Assembly (NCBI GenBank): GCA_013139755.1
Contig: WTAG01000720.1
Coordinates: forward strand, 1 to 10,553
DNA from: Methylomarinum sp.
GTDB lineage: Bacteria > Pseudomonadota > Gammaproteobacteria > Methylococcales > Methylomonadaceae
DNA length: 10,553 nt
Reading direction: 5' to 3'
The notes under the pieces are model-generated. The model had not been told where the DNA came from, searched no databases, and saw nothing but the letters and a program-made list of their open reading frames with translations. This document shows, in pieces, positions 6,903 through 10,553 of this stretch. Each line of letters opens with the position of its first letter. Positions within the stretch are counted from its first letter, which is position 1. The translations under genes were made by a program, and so were the position numbers.

Positions 6903-7562
6903 TTAGTTCAATATTTTCTCAGCTTGTATCAATCCTTGTCGCGTTGCCATCAAGGTAAACTCAGACATTGTTTTAACCGCTAACTTTTCTTTAATGGCAG
7001 TACTGTGATTACAGATAGTTTTATAACCCAAATGAAGCTTTTCTGCTACTTCTCGCGGACTATTGCCATTGGCTAATAAACAAAAAACTTCAAACTCGCG
7101 AGGTGAAAGTAACTTAATTTTATATTCATCGTCTTGCTCAGTAATCATGTTGACGGCAAGTTGTTGCGCCATTGCCGCATCTATATAGGTTTGCCCTTGT
7201 GCGATAGAGCAGACGGCGGTCACTAGTATTTCAGGTACACTGTTTTTAGTAATATAACCCTTGGCACCTGATTTAATGGCACGCGTTGCATAAATGAGTT
7301 CGTTATGAATACTGAAGACCAGAATTTTACAGTGTGGGTAACGGCTAATTAGCCGCCGAATACATTCCAACCCTCCCATCCCAGGCATGGATAAATCCAT
7401 AACCACCACATCGACAGGCTGCTGAATATAGAGCTGGTAAGCTGTTTCACCGCAATCAGCTTGATAAACCTCGCCTATATTTTCCGAGAGAGATAAATAA
7501 GTCTTATAACCTTCTCTTACGACTGCATGGTCGTCAACGAGTAACACACTGACTTTAGTCAT
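6903..7562 (-). CDS. mxaB: MxaB/MoxX-like NarL-family response regulator
   Basis: A 219-residue two-domain regulator read from ATG 7562 to TAA 6903. The start has a good ribosome site: GAGGA six bases upstream (7569-7573). The receiver domain (about 4-120) has acidic pair D10-D11, phospho-acceptor D56 in VVVMDLSMPGMGG, S83 and K105 (GYITKN). The LuxR-type helix-turn-helix is at about 150-200 (LSPREFEVFCLLANGNSPREVAEKL, then GYKTICNHSTAIKEKL). It is convergent with the propeller gene and divergent from mxaF across 286 bases. This placement matches MxaB, the regulator required for mxa expression in gammaproteobacterial methanotrophs, and MoxX of Paracoccus. The HisKA_3 kinase at 3413-4717 is the natural partner although other genes lie between. 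It likely binds the intergenic repeats. The symbol is inferred from context. Confidence 0.8.
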   Translation of the reverse strand: MTKVSVLLVDDHAVVREGYKTYLSLSENIGEVYQADCGETAYQLYIQQPVDVVVMDLSMPGMGGLECIRRLISRYPHCKILVFSIHNELIYATRAIKSGAKGYITKNSVPEILVTAVCSIAQGQTYIDAAMAQQLAVNMITEQDDEYKIKLLSPREFEVFCLLANGNSPREVAEKLHLGYKTICNHSTAIKEKLAVKTMSEFTLMATRQGLIQAEKILN

Positions 7563-7649
7563 GATTAATCCTCAAAAAAAGACTTATCATGAGCAACTCT
7601 GATTTTAAATGATATAGGAGCTTTTCCTTTTTACTAAAGTTATAGCATA

Positions 7650-7689
7650 ACAGGAATTATTCCCAATCCAATCCCAGATTTATTCCTGT
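7650..7689. promoter_or_regulatory. Candidate operator with repeated GGAAT half-sites
   Basis: ACAGGAAT (7650-7657) is mirrored by ATTCCTGT (7682-7689). Inside the left arm, GGAATTATTCC (7653-7663) is itself a perfect palindrome with a one-base centre. Three GGAAT half-sites within 40 bases, midway between two divergent genes, are typical of a site for a dimeric regulator such as the NarL-type protein encoded next door. Binding is inference. Confidence 0.4.
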
Positions 7690-7746
7690 CTAATTAGTCA
7701 TTTATTCTGTATTCAGGTAACAACCAAACAAATACAATATTTATAA

Positions 7747-7817
7747 GCATTTGCCAATTCACAGTTAGCTTGATCAGGTAGCTTTTTCACAAAAACACTT
7801 AATGAATTGGTGAATGC
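7747..7817. promoter_or_regulatory. Large inverted repeat upstream of mxaF
   Basis: GCATTTGCCAATTCA (7747-7761) and TGAATTGGTGAATGC (7803-7817) are inverted copies matching at 13 of 15 bases, separated by 41 bases. The right arm ends 31 bases before the mxaF ATG, so it overlaps the likely promoter or leader. It could be paired regulator sites or an mRNA leader stem. Confidence 0.5.
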
Positions 7818-7848
7818 TTTTCTAAAATAAAGTCAATCTGGAGGAAAT

Positions 7849-9660
7849 ATGCAAATTAAAAAATTTGCTCGGAATATGGGAACTACCTTGTTAGTTTCTA
7901 GCGCAATATTTGCCGTATCACAACAAGCAAGTGCCAACAAAAGATTAGAAGATTTATCAGAACAGAATACCAACTGGGTCATGCAGACCAAAGATTATGA
8001 TGCCAGTCATTACAGTAGTATGTATCAGATTAATATTCAGAATGTACATAAGCTAAGGCCTGTCTGGTCTTTTTCAACGGGTGTTCTGAATGGACATGAA
8101 GGCGGTCCTTTAGTTGTTGACGGTATTATGTATGTCCACTCCCCTTTTCCAAACAATATATTTGCGATTGATTTAAACGAGCCAGATAGAATTTTATGGG
8201 AATACAAACCTAAGCAAAACCCTGCGGCACGAGCAGTAGCCTGTTGTGACGTAGTAAATAGAGGTTTGGCTTATGCCCCTGGCACTAAAGATTACCCAGC
8301 CACTATTTTTCAAGATCAGTTAGATGGTCATATTGTTGCTATCAATGCAAAAACAGGAAAATTAATTTGGAAACTAGAGAACTCTGATATTGCCATGGGT
8401 TCAACCTTAACGTCTGCGCCGTTTGTTGCTAAGGACATGGTTATTGTAGGAAGTGCAGGCGCAGAATTAGGTGTGCGTGGTTATGCAACTGCTTATAACA
8501 TTAAAGATGGGTCTCAAGTTTGGCGTGTCTATGCAACAGGGCCTGATAAGGATATTGGTATTGGTGAAGGTTTTAATGATGACAATCCACATTACGGACA
8601 ATATGGGTTAGGCACTAAAACGTGGGAAGACGACGCATGGAAAATCGGTGGTGGTACTAACTGGGGTTGGTATGCTTATGATAGTGACTTAGAAATGCTG
8701 TATTACGGTTCAGGTAATCCTGCACCGTGGAATGAAACTATGCGTCCAGGTGATAACAAATGGACGATGACCATTTGGGGTCGTGATGTTAATACGGGTA
8801 AAGCAAAATTTGGTTATCAAAAAACACCGCATGACGAATGGGATTATGCCGGTGTGAACTACATGGGTTTATCTGAGCAAATGGTCGATGGAAAAATGAC
8901 TAAATTGCTAACTCACCCTGATAGAAATGGCTTGGTATATACCTTAAACCGTGAAAATGGTGATTTGGTTAATGCGTTCAAAATTGATGATACCGTTAAC
9001 TGGGTTAAAAAAGTAGACCTTAAAACAGGCTTGCCTATTCGTGATCCAGAGTATTCAACACATATGGATCATGAAGCAAAAGGAATTTGTCCGTCAGCGA
9101 TGGGCTATCACAACCAAGGGATTGAATCTTATGATCCTGTTAAAAAGACCTTCTTTATGGGAACCAACCATATTTGTATGGATTGGGAACCATTCATGCT
9201 GCCATATCGTGCAGGTCAATTCTTTGTAGGTGCAACACTTAATATGTACCCAGGACCTAAAGGAACATTAGGGCAAGTTAAAGCAATGGACTCTGTAACT
9301 GGTGAATTCAAATGGGAAATTGCTGAGAAATTTGCTGTCTGGGGTGGAACCATGGCAACAGCAGGCGACTTGGTTTTCTATGGCACGTTAGATGGCTATA
9401 TCAAAGCGCTTAACTCTAAAAATGGCGAAGAACTTTGGAAGTTTAAATTACCTTCAGGGGTGATTGGTCATCCGATTACTTATAAACACAATGGTAAACA
9501 ATTTGTTTCTATTTACTATGGTGTAGGCGGCTGGCCTGGTGTGGGATTAGTGTTTGATTTGCAAGATCCAACAGCGGGTTTAGGTGCGGTAGGTGCTTTT
9601 AAAGAATTAGCGCATTACACACAAATGGGTGGTGGTGTTATGACTTTTGCACTGGATTAA
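7849..9660 (+). CDS. mxaF: PQQ- and Ca2+-dependent methanol dehydrogenase large subunit
   Basis: A 603-residue periplasmic quinoprotein that oxidises methanol to formaldehyde and passes electrons to cytochrome cL. A 29-residue signal peptide ends ASA; counting from Asn30, active-site residues fall at canonical numbers. These are the Cys132-Cys133 disulfide (mature 103-104), Ca ligands Glu206 (177) and Asn290 (261), Trp272 under PQQ (243), and catalytic Asp332 (303). The residue two after the catalytic Asp is Ala334 (HDEWDYAG); XoxF enzymes have a lanthanide-binding Asp there (WDFDG), so this is the calcium type. Propeller W-motifs and the [12 protein letters not shown] region are present, and length is normal for methanotroph MxaF. 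The ribosome site GGAGGAA is strong. It is transcribed away from the regulator gene and leads into mxaJ. No frameshift or missing key residue is seen. It needs the small subunit MxaI, which is not in the window. Confidence 0.96.
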   Translation: MQIKKFARNMGTTLLVSSAIFAVSQQASANKRLEDLSEQNTNWVMQTKDYDASHYSSMYQINIQNVHKLRPVWSFSTGVLNGHEGGPLVVDGIMYVHSPFPNNIFAIDLNEPDRILWEYKPKQNPAARAVACCDVVNRGLAYAPGTKDYPATIFQDQLDGHIVAINAKTGKLIWKLENSDIAMGSTLTSAPFVAKDMVIVGSAGAELGVRGYATAYNIKDGSQVWRVYATGPDKDIGIGEGFNDDNPHYGQYGLGTKTWEDDAWKIGGGTNWGWYAYDSDLEMLYYGSGNPAPWNETMRPGDNKWTMTIWGRDVNTGKAKFGYQKTPHDEWDYAGVNYMGLSEQMVDGKMTKLLTHPDRNGLVYTLNRENGDLVNAFKIDDTVNWVKKVDLKTGLPIRDPEYSTHMDHEAKGICPSAMGYHNQGIESYDPVKKTFFMGTNHICMDWEPFMLPYRAGQFFVGATLNMYPGPKGTLGQVKAMDSVTGEFKWEIAEKFAVWGGTMATAGDLVFYGTLDGYIKALNSKNGEELWKFKLPSGVIGHPITYKHNGKQFVSIYYGVGGWPGVGLVFDLQDPTAGLGAVGAFKELAHYTQMGGGVMTFALD

Positions 9661-9688
9661 TAAGCTTCTAAGTTGGATAAGCGATATT

Positions 9689-9733
9689 ACGCCAAGGATG
9701 GCGTGTAGTAGAGCAATGCAGGAGCAGCGAAGC
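9689..9733. repeat. Dispersed two-hairpin repeat, copy B
   Basis: The first hairpin is ACGCCA-AGGA-TGGCGT (9689-9704). After three bases comes GTAGAGCAATGCAGGAGCA (9708-9726), differing from copy A (4953-4971) at one of 19 bases. It lies 29 bases after the mxaF stop. The first-hairpin stems of the two copies have different sequences but both pair perfectly. Confidence 0.65.
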
Positions 9734-9760
9734 GGTGTGCCTAGCACAATCCGACAGCCT

Positions 9761-9802
9761 TTTACTAAGGGGGGTAACAATATTGTTACCCCCCTTAGTA
9801 AA
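9761..9802. terminator. Perfect 42-bp palindrome between mxaF and mxaJ
   Basis: TTTACTAAGGGGGG begins the left 21-base arm (9761-9781), and the right arm (9782-9802) is its exact reverse complement. The core has six G-C pairs. In mRNA it would form a very stable hairpin with almost no loop. No uninterrupted T run follows, so it is not a textbook intrinsic terminator; partial termination or protection of the mxaF transcript 3' end is likelier. It lies 24 bases before the mxaJ ATG. Confidence 0.6.
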
Positions 9803-9826
9803 TTCACACTATTTACAGATAAAAAC

Positions 9827-10435
9827 ATGATACTAAAATCGAGATTATTCTACCTAACTGGGCTGGCATTAATATCAGGCTGTGCAGCCAATGCACAACC
9901 TGATATTGCATGGGTTCCCACAGGAGAGGTACTAAAAGTTTGTGCGGCTGAGGATGAAATGCCGTATTCCAATAAAAAAGGGGAAGGTTTTGAAAACAAA
10001 CTGACTCATTTATTAAGTAGGCATCTAAACCGTAAAATAAAATACACTTATTGGAAAGACCCTCGTTATTTTGTTCGTGATTTTTTAAATAAGGGCTTGT
10101 GTGATGTGGTGATTGGTGTCGATGCTGGCGACCCTCGTGTCTTAACGACCGAACCTTATTATCGTTCTGCCTATACCTTTATCTCACGAGAAGAAGAGGA
10201 TTTGGATTTACACGATTGGGACAGTGACATTTTACGCTCAGTGAGCCGAATTGGTTATATTCCAGGGACACCCTCTGAAGTGATGATACGAGCAATAGGA
10301 AGGTATAGCGATACGTTTAATTACAATAAGGAATTAGTTGGTTTTAAGTCTCGTAGAAACCAATATGTGAAATATGATACCAATAAGATGGTTAATGATA
10401 TTTCTAATGGTAAAGCGGAAATTGCAGCAGGGTAA
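9827..10435 (+). pseudogene. mxaJ: Truncated MxaJ, methanol oxidation substrate-binding-like protein
   Basis: Starting at ATG 9827, 202 codons match the MxaJ pattern: an export signal (MILKSRLFYLTGLALISGCAAN), then VLKVCAAEDEMPYSNKKGEGFENKL, then LCDVVIGVDAGDPRVLTTEPYYRS and GYIPGTPSEVMIRAIGRY. It belongs to the family 3 solute-binding fold, is periplasmic, and helps methanol dehydrogenase assembly or function. ISGC fits a lipobox, with cleavage after ANA as the alternative. The frame extends upstream to 9647, but that part crosses the repeats and lacks a signal. Normal MxaJ is about 270-300 residues; this one stops at TAA 10433-10435 right after GKAEIAAG, where family members go on for 70-90 more residues. 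I see no clear continuation in other frames, except perhaps PHI just after the stop. An insertion or deletion removed the end, or the stop is a sequence error. Confidence 0.8.
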
Positions 10436-10448
10436 CCGCATATAAATT

Positions 10449-10553
10449 TCAACCTGAAAATATCACTTTTTCTCTAAACTGATCATTCAATGCGGCTTTA
10501 AAACGCTTTTTCTTCAAACTCATTTTCGATGACTCTTTCTTTAGTAAATTAAT
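10449..10553 (-). other. Short open frame at the window edge, unassigned
   Basis: On the minus strand a frame is open from the window edge to TGA 10449-10451 (34 residues, basic, containing KKKRFKAALNDQF). It would be the C-terminal end of a gene beginning outside the window and could belong to whatever replaced the 3' end of mxaJ, for example a transposable element. A second minus frame here is also open for about 17 codons, so the evidence is weak. Confidence 0.2.

Larger units (their letters stand above)
7563..7848. promoter_or_regulatory. Divergent mxaB-mxaF control region
   Basis: This AT-rich 286-bp gap must hold the promoters of both the regulator and mxaF. I cannot place -35/-10 boxes with confidence; TAAAAT at 7823-7828 is a possible mxaF -10. 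Two inverted-repeat systems stand out and are listed separately. The mxaF ribosome site GGAGGAA (7840-7846) is strong and lies two bases before the ATG. Confidence 0.6.

Noticed and set aside
7849..9660. Calling the dehydrogenase XoxF (lanthanide type)
   Set aside because: The residue two after the catalytic Asp is Ala (WDYAG), not the Asp of XoxF, and the sequence follows MxaF throughout.
9647..9826. N-terminal extension of MxaJ
   Set aside because: It overlaps the mxaF end, the two-hairpin repeat and the palindrome, and it hides the export signal that begins at ATG 9827.

Overview
The window looks like a low-GC gammaproteobacterial methylotroph or methanotroph, most likely of the order Methylococcales. 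The main reason is a calcium-type methanol dehydrogenase gene (mxaF) with mxaJ downstream, a divergent MxaB-like response regulator, a MxaY/MoxY-like sensor kinase, an MxaD-like SRPBCC protein and a YVTN beta-propeller protein. The genus is not resolved. The AT-rich sequence, several broken genes and many small mobile elements would suit a symbiont-like or decaying accessory region, but that is inference.

Layout. Positions 1-576 hold the 3' end of a glycine-rich ORF that does not resemble the rest of the window and may come from a virus, a host or another foreign source. Positions 800-1339 encode an exported DUF2380-type protein. Positions 1350-1563 are a small MITE-like element with terminal inverted repeats, an 8-bp target duplication and a REP-type palindrome pair inside. 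It abuts a decayed serine recombinase (1568-1928, minus strand). Positions 2151-2663 encode a secreted protein made of four 37-residue repeats. Positions 2714-3076 (minus) encode a DUF4186 protein, preceded by a small decayed frame (3087-3248).

The methanol-oxidation part starts at 3413 with a kinase carrying a MoxY/LapD-like sensor. A second MITE-like element (4741-5157) with a perfect 8-bp target duplication follows. Then come mxaD (5334-5855) and, two bases later, a beta-propeller gene interrupted by an in-frame TGA (5858-6817). The response regulator (6903-7562, minus) is divergent from mxaF (7849-9660) across a 286-bp control region with inverted repeats. Between mxaF and mxaJ lie a dispersed two-hairpin repeat and a perfect 42-bp palindrome. 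mxaJ (9827-10435) stops early, and no mxaG or mxaI follows in the window.

How they fit together. The kinase and regulator would control mxaF transcription, as MxaY and MxaB do in Methylomicrobium buryatense. MxaF would oxidise methanol in the periplasm with PQQ and Ca2+. MxaD and MxaJ would assist assembly or electron transfer to cytochrome cL. The damaged propeller and mxaJ genes, with an apparently intact mxaF, raise the question of whether this locus still makes active enzyme.
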